Positions 43,941 through 53,600 of a DNA stretch of 64,000 bases are shown in pieces; positions within the stretch are counted from its first letter, which is position 1; every line of letters begins with the position of its first letter. The DNA is from Polyangiaceae bacterium (GTDB taxonomy: Bacteria; Myxococcota_A; Polyangia; Polyangiales; Polyangiaceae): contig JABFXY010000006.1 in assembly GCA_013361525.1 (NCBI GenBank), positions 62,001-126,000 on the forward strand, given 5' to 3'. A program made the translations under genes and the position numbers. The notes below the pieces were generated by a model. The model was not told where the DNA came from. It saw only the letters and a program-made list of their open reading frames with translations, and ran no database searches.

Positions 43941-45428
43941 TTACTTCCCGCCGATGCCGGGGCCGATGTAGATGCCGGAGCCGCCGCCGCTCGATCCGCC
44001 GCCGTCGCAGTCGGCAATCAGGATGAGCAGGATGATCGCGACGACGATCAGCACGATGACGAGGACGGGGCTGCAGCCTCTGCGCTCCGATGAGGAGGAG
44101 CCCGGCTCCGCGGCGAACAAGCCCGGAGAGGGTGGCGGCGCGATGTTGAATGCTTGGCCGATCTCCTGCGCCGTGAGGGGATGACAGAACGAAGTGTTCA
44201 CCTCGTTCGCGTCGCGCTCGACGCTGAGGATGCCGTCGGGCCCTTGGAACTCTGTCGCCTGGACCGTCTCGCCGATTTCGACTTTCCAATAGAGCTCGCC
44301 GACGACGTATTCGACCTGCGCCTGGACGCTCTGCTTGAAGTTGTACGTCTTGCCGGCGAGCGTGGCGAAGCTGCCCGCCATTTGGATTTCGCCGGTCGGT
44401 ACGGGGACGACCAATTGCCAGCGATCGTCCTCCTCCATCAGCCAGATGTAGCCGTCGCTCGGCCCGGCATAGAGGAGGTATTCGCGCCACCCGTAATGCT
44501 CGCCCTCGACGAAGGTGCCGCGCATCACGAACCCGATCATGATGACCTTGCGGCCGCGGAGCGTCCCTTCGGCGCCGAGCGGGATGAACGGTTGAATCGG
44601 CGGCTTCGGTGCTTGGCCGAGCGCGGCGAGCCCACCCTGGCGGAGATCGCTGATGGTGCCGCAATAGCGACAAACGATGCGCTCCGTGGTGCCGGGGGCG
44701 ACGAGAGGCAGGCTGCCGCCGCACGTCGGACACGAGGCCTCTTTGACCTCGGCTTTGGGCACCTCGAGCGGGGCGCCCGAGTCGAGCTTGAAGACGCCGG
44801 GATCGAATTGCCGGCCGACGTAGAGGGAAGGCGCGATCGATTGACCATCGCCGTAATCGAGCGTGCCGAACACGCCGTTCGGGCCTGCGAAGTCGGCGTA
44901 CGGCGTGATCGCGCCGGGCGCGGGGACGTTGGGCAGCTCCCCCTCTTCGGAGACGATGCGACGGCGGCCGACCTCGGAGATGGTGACCAACCCCGCGGCG
45001 GGGAGTTGGATCTGCGCGCCGGGACGCAACATCTGCATCGGCGGAAGCTGCGGCGCCGGCGTGATTTCTTTCGTCCAGTACCAGCGCCCCTGCGCAAATG
45101 CGATCCAATAGCCGTCGCCGGAGTCCGGCAGCTGGATGAAGAACTCTTGCCAGGGGGCCGATGCCGCGCCGACGCGATCGAGCTGGATGCGCCCCTCGAC
45201 CTCGAAGCGCTTGCGCTCCCAGTAGCCGCCGCGACCGACGGCGAGCGGCGAAGGGATCTCGACGAGGTCCGCGACCTGTCCGACGCGCACGAGACCACGG
45301 TCGGTACGCGCGACGAGGAACTTGCAGTACTTGCAGACCTGCGCGCGGGCCCCGGCGAACTTGAACGTCAGCGTCGCCCCGCAATTGGGGCACGGCGCCT
45401 GCCGATCGAGCACAGAGCCTGCGGTCAC
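43941..45428 (-). CDS. DUF4178 membrane protein with two zinc ribbons
   Basis: The N-terminus has a CPNCGATLTFKFAG ... CKYC zinc ribbon, then a DUF4178-like beta-rich domain (GYWIAFAQGRWYWTKEI), a second ribbon CPTCGGSLPLV ... CRYC, and a second DUF4178-like domain (YWKVEIGETV, GWREYLLYAGPSDGYIWLME). One C-terminal membrane helix (VLVIVLIVVAIILLILIAD) ends in a Gly/Ser tail. A GTG at 45428 was chosen; 45461 GTG is possible, and the TTG at 45524 would overlap the divergent gene. The repeat hints at an internal duplication. DUF4178 genes often sit beside spermidine-synthase-like membrane proteins, as here. The function is unknown. Confidence 0.8.
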   Translation of the reverse strand: MTAGSVLDRQAPCPNCGATLTFKFAGARAQVCKYCKFLVARTDRGLVRVGQVADLVEIPSPLAVGRGGYWERKRFEVEGRIQLDRVGAASAPWQEFFIQLPDSGDGYWIAFAQGRWYWTKEITPAPQLPPMQMLRPGAQIQLPAAGLVTISEVGRRRIVSEEGELPNVPAPGAITPYADFAGPNGVFGTLDYGDGQSIAPSLYVGRQFDPGVFKLDSGAPLEVPKAEVKEASCPTCGGSLPLVAPGTTERIVCRYCGTISDLRQGGLAALGQAPKPPIQPFIPLGAEGTLRGRKVIMIGFVMRGTFVEGEHYGWREYLLYAGPSDGYIWLMEEDDRWQLVVPVPTGEIQMAGSFATLAGKTYNFKQSVQAQVEYVVGELYWKVEIGETVQATEFQGPDGILSVERDANEVNTSFCHPLTAQEIGQAFNIAPPPSPGLFAAEPGSSSSERRGCSPVLVIVLIVVAIILLILIADCDGGGSSGGGSGIYIGPGIGGK

Positions 45429-45502
45429 GGCGTCGAACTCTACACCGGACGACGCACGCACGACACCATCGGTGCGCGATGTTTTGGTAGACAAGACGCG
45501 GG

Positions 45503-47062
45503 ATGACCGTCCCTCAAGCTTCAACGGGCGCGCCTGCCGCGCGCAACCTCGCGTCGCCCGCGCTTCTGGCGTCGGTGTTCATCATCGCGACCAGCGGCCT
45601 CGTGTATCAGCTGGTCAGCGCGACCCTCGCGAGCTACGTGCTGGGCGACAGCGTCGCGCAGTTCAGCTTCGTCATCGGGCTGTACCTGTTCGCGATGGGA
45701 ATCGGCTCGTACCTGTCGAAGCTCCTCGAGCGCGATCTGCTCGTGCGCTTCGTCGAGATCGAGCTCGGCCTCGCGCTCGCCGGCGGATTGTCCGCGCCGA
45801 TCCTGTTCCGGATCTACGCGGTCTACGGCGCTTTTCGTGTGGCGCTCTACCTGCTCGTCACGTTGATCGGCACGCTGGTCGGGCTCGAAATCCCGCTCCT
45901 TCTGCGCCTGCTCAAGTTCAACCTGGACCTGAAGGACCTCGTCGCGCGCGTGTTGACGGTGGACTACATCGGGGCGCTCGTCGCGAGCGTGCTCTTCCCG
46001 TCGTTGTTCCTACCGAAGCTCGGCATCCACCAGACGAGCCTCTTTTTCGGCGGGCTCAACGCGGTCGTCGCGTTCATCGGCACGTTTCTTTTTCCGCTGC
46101 CCGATGCGACCAAGCTGCGCCTTCGCGTGACGTCCGGCGTCGTCGTGGGCGCGCTCGCTTTCGTCGGATTTTGGCTCGGCAACATCGTGAAGAGCTCGGA
46201 GACGATCTACTTCGGCTCGCCGATCGTGTTCGTCGCGCAGTCTCCTTATCAGCGCATCGTCATGACGAAGAACACGCGGCAGACGCGCCTCTTCCTCAAT
46301 GGCAACCTGCAGTTCAGCTCCGACGACGAATATCGCTACCACGAGGCGCTCGTGCATCCTGTCGTCGCGGCGTACGGGCGCGAGCCGAAGCGTGTCCTGG
46401 TGCTCGGTGGCGGCGACGGGCTCGCCGTGCGGGAGCTCTTGAAATACCCGTCGATCGAGCGCATCGACCTCGTCGACCTCGACGCGGCGATGACCGACCT
46501 CTTCAAGAACCACGAGCTCGGCAAGGAGCTCAACGGCGGGTCGCTCTCGGACGGGCGCGTGCGCATCCACAACGAGGACGCGTTCCGATTCCTCGACGAG
46601 TCCGACGAGCTCGCCTACGACGTCGCGATCGTCGATTTCCCCGATCCGGGAAACTACGCCGTCGGCAAGCTCTACACCGATGCGTTCTACGAGCTTCTGC
46701 GCGGCAGGCTCGGCGTCCGCGGCGTCGCGGTGGTCCAAGCCACCTCACCCGGCTTCGCGCGAAAGTCCTACTGGAGCATCGTGTCGACGATCGAAGCCGG
46801 AGGCTTCGTCACTCAGCCGTACCACGTGTACGTGCCGAGCTTCGGCGAGTGGGGTTTCGTCCTCGCCGGCGGCCCCGGCCTCACGCGGCCGGAGAACGTC
46901 CTCGTCGACGAGGCGACGCTGAAGTTCCTCGACCACGAAGTCCTCGCAGAGTCCTTCCGCTTTCCGAAAGACATCGCCCGCATCGACGGCCCCATCAACC
47001 GCCTGAACGACCAAAAGCTGGTGCCGCTCTACACGAGCGAATGGGGCGACTGGGCGCGTTGA
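45503..47062 (+). CDS. Membrane-spanning spermidine-synthase-like aminopropyltransferase
   Basis: The 519-residue protein has about seven N-terminal membrane segments (LLASVFIIATSGLVYQLVSA onward) and a C-terminal Rossmann domain of the polyamine synthase type: FLNGNLQFSSDDEYRYHEAL, VLVLGGGDGLAVREL, DLVDLDAAMT, AIVDFPDPGNYAVGKLYTDA. The LGGGDG loop binds the aminopropyl donor in SpeE enzymes. Polyamine transfer or a modified substrate is likely. It is divergent from the DUF4178 gene, a frequent pairing. Confidence 0.88.
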   Translation: MTVPQASTGAPAARNLASPALLASVFIIATSGLVYQLVSATLASYVLGDSVAQFSFVIGLYLFAMGIGSYLSKLLERDLLVRFVEIELGLALAGGLSAPILFRIYAVYGAFRVALYLLVTLIGTLVGLEIPLLLRLLKFNLDLKDLVARVLTVDYIGALVASVLFPSLFLPKLGIHQTSLFFGGLNAVVAFIGTFLFPLPDATKLRLRVTSGVVVGALAFVGFWLGNIVKSSETIYFGSPIVFVAQSPYQRIVMTKNTRQTRLFLNGNLQFSSDDEYRYHEALVHPVVAAYGREPKRVLVLGGGDGLAVRELLKYPSIERIDLVDLDAAMTDLFKNHELGKELNGGSLSDGRVRIHNEDAFRFLDESDELAYDVAIVDFPDPGNYAVGKLYTDAFYELLRGRLGVRGVAVVQATSPGFARKSYWSIVSTIEAGGFVTQPYHVYVPSFGEWGFVLAGGPGLTRPENVLVDEATLKFLDHEVLAESFRFPKDIARIDGPINRLNDQKLVPLYTSEWGDWAR

Positions 47063-47382
47063 GCGTGCTGACACGGCGATGCTCGAGATCGAGAGAGAGG
47101 GGTCGCCAAGGGCGCCAAGGGAAGAGAGAGAAAGAAGAGAGGAGAGAGAAGGGGGTTGTTTTTGGCTCTCGCGAGCGTGGGCGCGGCCGTGTGCGTGAGT
47201 GTTCGCGCGGCGCCGGTGCGCCATCTCGAGGGTGGGTGACCGCGAACCACCCGAGTTCGGTCCATCGCTCCGACGAGCCACGACGCAAAACTTCTCTCCC
47301 TCTTTCTGCCCTTGGCGCCCTTGGCGACCCCTCTGTTCTTCTTCTTTTGCGCCAACGCCCCTTTCTTGGGACGCTCCCGCGC
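47063..47382. other. 320-base intergenic region with no gene
   Basis: No convincing coding region is seen. It holds the two arms of the dispersed inverted repeat (see 47098-47332) and purine-rich tracts (GAGAGAG-type) between them. Confidence 0.6.
47098..47332. repeat. Inverted repeat family, copy 2, arms far apart
   Basis: AGGGGTCGCCAAGGGCGCCA (plus AGGG) at 47098-47121 is the exact reverse complement of 47309-47332 over 24 bases. The arms are separated by 187 bases, unlike the tight copy at 43812. It resembles a small non-coding mobile or dispersed element. Confidence 0.75.
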
Positions 47383-47802
47383 ATGGTGAAGATGAGCGTC
47401 GTGTACACGGGGGAGCTTCGTTGTCGTGCCACGCACGGGCCTTCGTCGGCCGAGCTGACGACGGATGCGCCTCGCGACAACCACGGCAAGGGTGAAGCGT
47501 TCTCGCCTACCGATACGCTGGCGACGGCGCTCGCGACCTGCATGCTCACCGTGATGGGTATCGAGGCGCGCAAGGCCGGGTACGACATCGACGGGATGGA
47601 GGCTGCGATCGAAAAGCACATGACCGCGGCGCCGCCCCGAAAGGTCGCGAAGCTCGTCGTGGACGTGTCGGTCGCGGCCGACAAGGCGGCGAAGCTGGAC
47701 GCGGCGGCGCGTGCGAAACTCGAGCAAATCGGAGAGACGTGTCCGGTCCGCTTGTCGCTGAGCGAAGCCGTCGAGGTCGTGACCAACTATCGCTGGGGTT
47801 GA
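47383..47802 (+). CDS. OsmC family peroxiredoxin-like protein
   Basis: This is a small dimeric thiol peroxidase of the OsmC/Ohr superfamily. The 139-residue product matches the pattern VVYTGELRCRATHGPSSAEL, FSPTDTLATALATCMLTVMG with the first Cys, and ETCPVRLSLSEA with the second. Both redox Cys positions are present. The ATG at 47383 is the likely start; a methionine three codons later is also possible. It is probably an organic-hydroperoxide or stress protein. Confidence 0.9.
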   Translation: MVKMSVVYTGELRCRATHGPSSAELTTDAPRDNHGKGEAFSPTDTLATALATCMLTVMGIEARKAGYDIDGMEAAIEKHMTAAPPRKVAKLVVDVSVAADKAAKLDAAARAKLEQIGETCPVRLSLSEAVEVVTNYRWG

Positions 47803-47891
47803 CGAACGACCTGCGGCTTTTGAAGCTCACGTCGGATCTTTGATTGGTAGAAATCCGGCGATCATTCGCAGACCTCGCTACGATTGGCATC

Positions 47892-48905
47892 ATGGCCGGG
47901 CGCATGGGTGGCTACGCAGTCGGAGAGACCATCGATGATCGATACCTCGTGACCGCGATGGTCGGTCACGGTGGTCACGGCGTCGTCTACGCCGCCGTCG
48001 ACGAGATGCTCGGCGCAAAAGTGGCGGTGAAATGCCTGAACGCGGACCTCGCCGAAGACCCGGCGTTCAAGCTGCGGATGCACCGCGAGGCGCGCGCGAT
48101 GGGCGCGCTGTCGGGGACGAGCGCGGCGCAAATCTTTGCGTTCAACCGCGCCAAACGCGGCGAGCTCTACATCGTGATGGAGCTCTTGGCCGGCCGCGAT
48201 CTCGACGACTACCTGCGCGAGCTCGAGAAGTTCGGCGCGACGCTCGACATCCGGCGCCTGGTGAACCTCCTGACGCCGATCGCCGAGACGCTCGACAGCG
48301 CGCACGAGCTCGGCATCATTCATCGCGACATCAAGCCGGGAAACATCTTCGTGCTCGACTCGATGACCCGCGGCGGCGTTCGCTTGCTCGATTTCGGTCT
48401 CGCGAAGGACCTCAACGCGGTGTCGCTCACGCAAGACGGGATGATCGCGGGCTCGCCGGGCTACATCGCGCCCGAGATATGGCGCGGTCGGGCAAAAGAC
48501 GCCGATCGCCGCATCGACGTGTATTCGTTTTCGGCGGTGGTCTACCGCGCGCTCACCGGCGTTCCGCCGTTCGATCCGAAGCAGCCCATGGACCGGTTCC
48601 TCCTCGGCGTGACGCGCGGCGAGCGACCGCAGCTGACGGCGCGCCGGCCCGATCTACCCGCGTCGATCGACGAGTGGACCCGAAAAGCGCTGGCCGCCGA
48701 CCCGGCCGATCGGTTCGCGACCGTCGGTAAAATGTGGTCGTCGCTGCGAGCGATCGCGGAGATCCCGGTGCCCAGCCGGGCGCCATCGGCCCCTGTCTCC
48801 GAGCCGTGGGAGGTCGAGATCGACGTCGACATCGACATCGAGGTGGCGAGCCTCCGCGGAACGCAGCTGCCCGCGCCGACCGCCGTCCCGCGGCCGAAGC
48901 GCTGA
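47892..48905 (+). CDS. Serine/threonine protein kinase
   Basis: A canonical bacterial Hanks-type kinase of 337 residues. The Gly-rich loop is VGHGGHGVVYAA, lysine in VAVKCLN, catalytic loop HRDIKPGNIF (RD type), DFGLAKD, and the activation segment with SPGYIAPE. The kinase core covers about residues 15-290; the C-terminus is a short acidic/Pro tail without a transmembrane segment. The start at 47892 removes a spurious leader. It is a possible partner of the PP2C at 31758. Confidence 0.92.
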   Translation: MAGRMGGYAVGETIDDRYLVTAMVGHGGHGVVYAAVDEMLGAKVAVKCLNADLAEDPAFKLRMHREARAMGALSGTSAAQIFAFNRAKRGELYIVMELLAGRDLDDYLRELEKFGATLDIRRLVNLLTPIAETLDSAHELGIIHRDIKPGNIFVLDSMTRGGVRLLDFGLAKDLNAVSLTQDGMIAGSPGYIAPEIWRGRAKDADRRIDVYSFSAVVYRALTGVPPFDPKQPMDRFLLGVTRGERPQLTARRPDLPASIDEWTRKALAADPADRFATVGKMWSSLRAIAEIPVPSRAPSAPVSEPWEVEIDVDIDIEVASLRGTQLPAPTAVPRPKR

Positions 48906-48928
48906 CAGCCGCGGCAAGCGGGATTCCT

Positions 48929-48964
48929 ACAGCCGGCCGGAAGTTCACTTCGGGAGCCGGCTGT
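48929..48964. repeat. Small hairpin downstream of kinase gene
   Basis: A 9-base stem (ACAGCCGGC / GCCGGCTGT) with an 18-base loop lies just after the kinase stop. It has no U-tract. Confidence 0.4.
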
Positions 48965-49007
48965 ACCCAGGAGCAAAAGAGTCGGACGGCCAGATCCGTC
49001 GCTTCGG

Positions 49008-49069
49008 GCCTGGATCTGCTCCGGCCCGCACCCTGCCGCGCTTGCGCGGGGGCCGGAGCAGATCCAGGC
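49008..49069. repeat. 20-base perfect inverted repeat, terminator-like
   Basis: GCCTGGATCTGCTCCGGCCC at 49008-49027 pairs perfectly with 49050-49069. An inner stem CCGCG-CTTG-CGCGG (49036-49049) sits in the loop. The GC-rich hairpin lies between the kinase and the CAP-domain gene and lacks a U-tract. A termination or structural role is inferred. Confidence 0.5.
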
Positions 49070-49103
49070 ACGAACTTACGGCCGTCAGTACTACGATGCG
49101 CCC

Positions 49104-49997
49104 GTGCCCGGGACAGACCCCCTCGCGCGACGTGAGTTCCTGATCGGAATTAGCGTCGTCTCCATCGGCGCAGGCTGTTCGGAGAGCATCGAAGCGCCCG
49201 CGCCCCGGGTGGCTGCGACGCCCGAGATTGCGGTCATCGAGCGCAAGATGCACGAGCTCGTCAACCGCGACCGAGCCGCGCACGGGAAGGCCCCGCTCGC
49301 TTACGACGATCGACTCGCCGACACGGCGCGCGCGCATGCGGCCGACATGCGAGACAATCGATTCTTTTCCCACGAGTCACCCAAGTGGGGCAGCCTCGAC
49401 GATCGGATCGCCCGCGCGAAGATCTCCGTCGCCGTCGCGCGCGAGAACCTCGCGGAAGCCATCGACGTGGACGAGGCCGAGCGGAGCTTGATGAAGAGCC
49501 CCGGCCACTTCGAGAACCTCATGGCCGACGACGTCACGCACGTCGGTGTGGGGATCGTGACCGGCGGCGTCGAGCACCCGAACATGCTGCTCTTCGTCCA
49601 GGTTTTCGCGCGGACGGTCAACCAGGAGACCCCGGCGGAAGCCAAAGCCGTCGTGCTCGCGAAGATCACGAAGGCGCGCGCCGCGAACGGAAAGCCGGCG
49701 CCCACCATTCATCCCGTCCTCGACGAGCTCGCTCAAAAATACGTCGAAGAGGTGGACGACTCGATGGATCCGGGCGCGCTCGACAAGCTGGGCGTCCGCG
49801 TGCTCGCCGACGTGAAAGATCGCGGGGCGGGCCTGAGCGTCGTCGTTTCCGGGCAGCGAGCGATCGCCGCGAGCGAATACGAGCCTTCGGCGCTCATGAC
49901 GGACAAGACGCCGCTCTCGATCGGCATCGGAGCAGCCCCCGCGAAGGACGAGCGCGGACGGCCGGCGGTGAAGATCCTCGTCCTCGTCGGCGCGTGA
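49104..49997 (+). CDS. CAP-domain (SCP/PR1-like) secreted lipoprotein
   Basis: A GTG start gives 297 residues with an N-terminal LARREFLIGISVVSIGAGC, which is a Tat-like or lipoprotein signal. The CAP domain follows (about residues 45-175): MHELVNRDRAAHGKAPLAYD, THARAHAADMRDNRFFSHES-like ARAHAADMRDNRFFSHESPK and ENLAEAID. A second region of about 110 residues is uncharacterised. CAP proteins of bacteria are extracellular and of varied function. It precedes the YbjN gene by 11 bases. Confidence 0.85.
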   Translation: MPGTDPLARREFLIGISVVSIGAGCSESIEAPAPRVAATPEIAVIERKMHELVNRDRAAHGKAPLAYDDRLADTARAHAADMRDNRFFSHESPKWGSLDDRIARAKISVAVARENLAEAIDVDEAERSLMKSPGHFENLMADDVTHVGVGIVTGGVEHPNMLLFVQVFARTVNQETPAEAKAVVLAKITKARAANGKPAPTIHPVLDELAQKYVEEVDDSMDPGALDKLGVRVLADVKDRGAGLSVVVSGQRAIAASEYEPSALMTDKTPLSIGIGAAPAKDERGRPAVKILVLVGA

Positions 49998-50008
49998 GGA
50001 GACGCGGG

Positions 50009-50668
50009 ATGGCCAAAGCAAAGAGCGTGGGCAAGGCGAAGCAATCGGTGAGCAAGAAGGCTGCGACCAAGAAGCCCGCGGCGAAGAAGCCTGCAGCGAA
50101 GAAGCCTGCGGCAAAGCCGACGCAGAAGAAGCCCGCTCAAAAGAAGCCGGCCGCGAAAAAGGCGCCTACGAAAGCGGCTGCGAAGAAACCTGCAAAAGCC
50201 GGGAGCCCGCAACAGGAGACGCCGGCGTTGCTCGTCGTCGAGGGGATCCTCGCGGCGCTCGGTCTTCCGATGACCCGCATCGACCGCGGCGACGTCGTCG
50301 AATGGGATCTCGCCGTCCCGCCCGAAGAGCATTTCGAGCTGGTGGCGCAGCTCATCGGCGCCGAGCAATTCGTCTTTTATCTCGTCTTCCGCGAGCACGT
50401 CGCACCGGAACGAATGCCGACGCTTCTCGAGGCACTAGCCCGTGTGAACCACGGCCTTTTGGTCGGCGCATACGAGGTCGATGCGGACGAAGGCTTCGTG
50501 CGGCTCAAGGCCGCGCTCGATTTCAAGGGGATCCGGCTCGTCGAGCAGCTCGTCGTCAACGTCGTCACCGGCGTGCGCGACGTGAGCGAGGTCTACGACG
50601 AGGCCATCCTCGGCGTGATGCGCGGAGAGCTGTCGGCGAGGGATGCCGTCTCCGAGGTCGAGAGCTGA
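50009..50668 (+). CDS. YbjN-domain protein with histone-H1-like lysine-rich tail
   Basis: The 219-residue protein begins with about 65 residues of KKPAAKKPAAKK-type repeats, like histone H1 tails or myxobacterial KAR-type regions, followed by a YbjN/sensory transduction-type fold (VEGILAALGLPMTRIDRGDV, EEHFELVAQLIGAEQFVFYL, ARVNHGLLVGAYEVDADEGF). The tail could bind DNA or polyphosphate. It sits 11 bases after the CAP gene and upstream of hrpA on the opposite strand, so co-regulation is unclear. The function is unknown. Confidence 0.82.
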   Translation: MAKAKSVGKAKQSVSKKAATKKPAAKKPAAKKPAAKPTQKKPAQKKPAAKKAPTKAAAKKPAKAGSPQQETPALLVVEGILAALGLPMTRIDRGDVVEWDLAVPPEEHFELVAQLIGAEQFVFYLVFREHVAPERMPTLLEALARVNHGLLVGAYEVDADEGFVRLKAALDFKGIRLVEQLVVNVVTGVRDVSEVYDEAILGVMRGELSARDAVSEVES

Positions 50669-50682
50669 CGCAGGTCGGCGCG

Positions 50683-53600
50683 TCAGCCGTCGGCGAGGTG
50701 TTGCCACATCTCGGAGAGTCGCTCTTTCGAGACGGAGACGCTCGCGCCCACCTCGGGCGCGAACACCGCGACGCGGAGCTCCTCGACCAACCATCGAAAT
50801 GCGTCCACCTCGTGCGCGGCGACGCCGCGCGCGACGAGCGACGCATGGTTTTCGAGCCACTTTTGCCATAGCGGCAGGACCGATTGCGCCTTCGATTGGT
50901 CCTTTTGCGGACCATTGGGGAGCCGCTCCAGCCGAACGCGAATCGCGCGCAGATACGACGGCAATCGAAGCAGACGCTGTTTCGGCGCACGCGCGAGCAT
51001 CCCCGGCGGAACGAGGTATTCGAGCTGCGTGCGGACGTCGTCGAGCGCCGCCCGCGGCGCGCCGGGCTTGCCCGCGAGCGACTTCAACATGGCGCGCGCT
51101 TGATCGAGCTCGACCGCGATATCGGTCCCGAGCCGGCTCAGATCCGCGATGTTGGACTTGAGCCGTCCCCTGCCCTGCGCGAGGCGGTCGTCGAAGGCCT
51201 TCGCCGTCCGCGGGAAACGTCCAGCGTCGTCGAGCTCGAACGCTTCGTCGACGGCGCGCCATGCGATCTGCTTTCGTGGCTGCCCGCTGTCGGAGAGGCC
51301 GCTCGCGGCGATCCGAGGTGGCACCTGCTTCTCGAGCGCATCGAGCGTCGTGCCGGCACCCGCGAGAAACAGCCTGCGCAAGCCTGCGCGCGTCAGATCG
51401 TCTGCAGCCAGGCGCGACTCGACGACGCGCAGATCCACGCCGCGGTCCGTCTCGACCAACGCGGGATACCCGAACACGGCCGTACCAGCAGCCTCGAGTG
51501 TCGTGTGCTCCGGCAAACCAGCAGCGGGAAATCCGGCGAGGCTCTCCTTCTCGAGCCCGCGCTTCGGCAACGCAGCGAACGCCTCGCGCCCACGCGCGAG
51601 AAAGCGCGTCTGCAGTTGAGCCAGGTCACGCCCCTCCCCGAGCGTCTTTCCACCGTCGACGACGCGGAAATGCAGGCGAAGGTGGGGCGGGAGCTCGTCG
51701 AGCCGAAATGCGTCGAGGCCGATTCGAGCGCCGGTGAGCTGAAACACTCCCTCCGTCACGCTCGAAAGAAGAGGGCACGCGAAGGGTCGGAGCTGGCTCG
51801 CGAGCAGGTCGGCGACCTCTTTGACGTTGCCGATGTTTCGTTGGACCGATTTCGGGAGTCCGAAGAGGAGGAGAGAGATCTTCTCCGTCACGTACGCCGG
51901 AATCGTCCATTCGAGGACATTGGGATCGAGCTGCGGCAAAAGTGCGACGGGGATCGATACCGTGATGCCGTCGTCCTCCTCCCCCGGGTCGAATCGATAG
52001 CTGAGTGTGAGTTTCGCTCCCGCCAGCTCGAGCGAATCCGGGTACCGCGCCGGCGTGAGATCCGCGTCGTCTCCGACGAGCAAGTCCGAGAGCGAAAGGA
52101 AGAGGACGCGCGGATCTTTCGCTTCGGCCTCGGCGCGCCACGCCTCGAAGGTCTTGCCGCTGTAAACCCCCTCCGGCACGCGCTGCTCGAAGAACACCGA
52201 AACCGCGTCGTCGTCGGCGATCATGTCGCTGCGCCGCGCGCGATCACGCAGGCGCTTCACCTCGGCGAACATCGCGCGGTTGTGCCGTAGGAATGGCGGC
52301 GCGGGCTCCGGCGCATATTCACCGCGGACGAGCGCGTGAACGAGGAAGACCCGACGCGACGCGGTCGGATCGATTGGGCCGTAGTGGACCTTCTTGTCGC
52401 GGACGATCGGCAGGCCGTAGAGCGTCACGTGCTCCTTCGCCATGACCTGCGCGCTGCGCTCCGTAAACGTGGGATCGCCGTGCGAGCGGCGCACGAGCGA
52501 GCCGGCGATCGACTCGAGCCACGCAGGATCGATCGCCGCGGCCATGCGTCCGAAGAGCTGGGAGGTCTCGACGAGCTCCGCGACGACGATCCATTGCGGA
52601 GGCTTCTTCGAAAGGCCCGAGGACGGATGAATGACGAACCGGGTTTGCCGAGCGCCGATATAGGTGCGGCTCTCGGGGTGCCACATGCCGATGCGACTCA
52701 AGAGCCCCGGAAGGATCGCCCGGTGGATGGCCTCGACGCCGGCGGGCTTGTCGTTCACGCGTAGACCGAGCTCGCGTGCAATGGCGCCGAGCTGCTGGTG
52801 AACGTCGCTCCACTCGGTCATTCGCAGAAACGAGAGATAATGGTCGCGACAGAGCTTTCGGATCTGGCCCTGCGACTTGTTCTTCGTCTCGTCGCGGAAA
52901 AAGCTCCACAGCTTGAGCAGACCGACGAAGTCCGACCGATCGTCCAAGAAGCGCCGATGGGCCTGGTCCGCCTGCTTCTGTGCCGCGAGCGGCCTCTCAC
53001 GCGGATCCTGGATGCCGAGGGCCGCGGCGATGACCAGGACCTCGGCGAGCGCGCCCTCCTCCTGCCCACCGAGGATCATTCGGCCGATGCGTGGATCGAC
53101 GGGAAGACGCGCGAGCTTGTCGCCGATGCTCGTGAGCGCGCCTTCGGCGTCGATGGCTCCGAGCTCCTCGAGCACGCGGTATCCCTCGTCGACGGCGCGC
53201 TTCGGCGGCGGATCGAGGAACGGAAATGCACGGATGTCGCCGAGCCCGAGCGACTTCATCTGCAGGATCGCGCCGGCCAAACCCACGCGAAGCACCTCCG
53301 GATCCGTGAACGGCGGGCGCGCGTCGAAGTCTCGCTCTTCGTACAGACGAAAACAGACGCCGCTGCGTGTGCGGCCCGCGCGGCCTTTCCGCTGATCGGC
53401 GCTCGCTCGGGAAATGGGCTCGACGAGGAGCTGGGTGACACCGGAGCGCGGCTGATAGCGATTGATGCGCGCGACGCCGGCGTCGACGACGTAAACGATC
53501 CCGGGGATCGTGAGCGACGTCTCCGCGACGTTCGTCGAGAGCACGATTCGCCGCTGGGAAAGGCGCGTGAAGACCCGAGACTGCTCCGCCTGCGATAGTC

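Noticed and set aside
45462..45524. TTG-initiated extension of the DUF4178 protein
   Set aside because: It would overlap the start of the divergent aminopropyltransferase gene, and zinc ribbons start just after the GTG codons downstream.
49385..50668. A 427-codon ORF overlapping the CAP gene
   Set aside because: The first 208 codons are an Arg-rich shadow of the CAP-domain frame; the YbjN protein begins at 50009.
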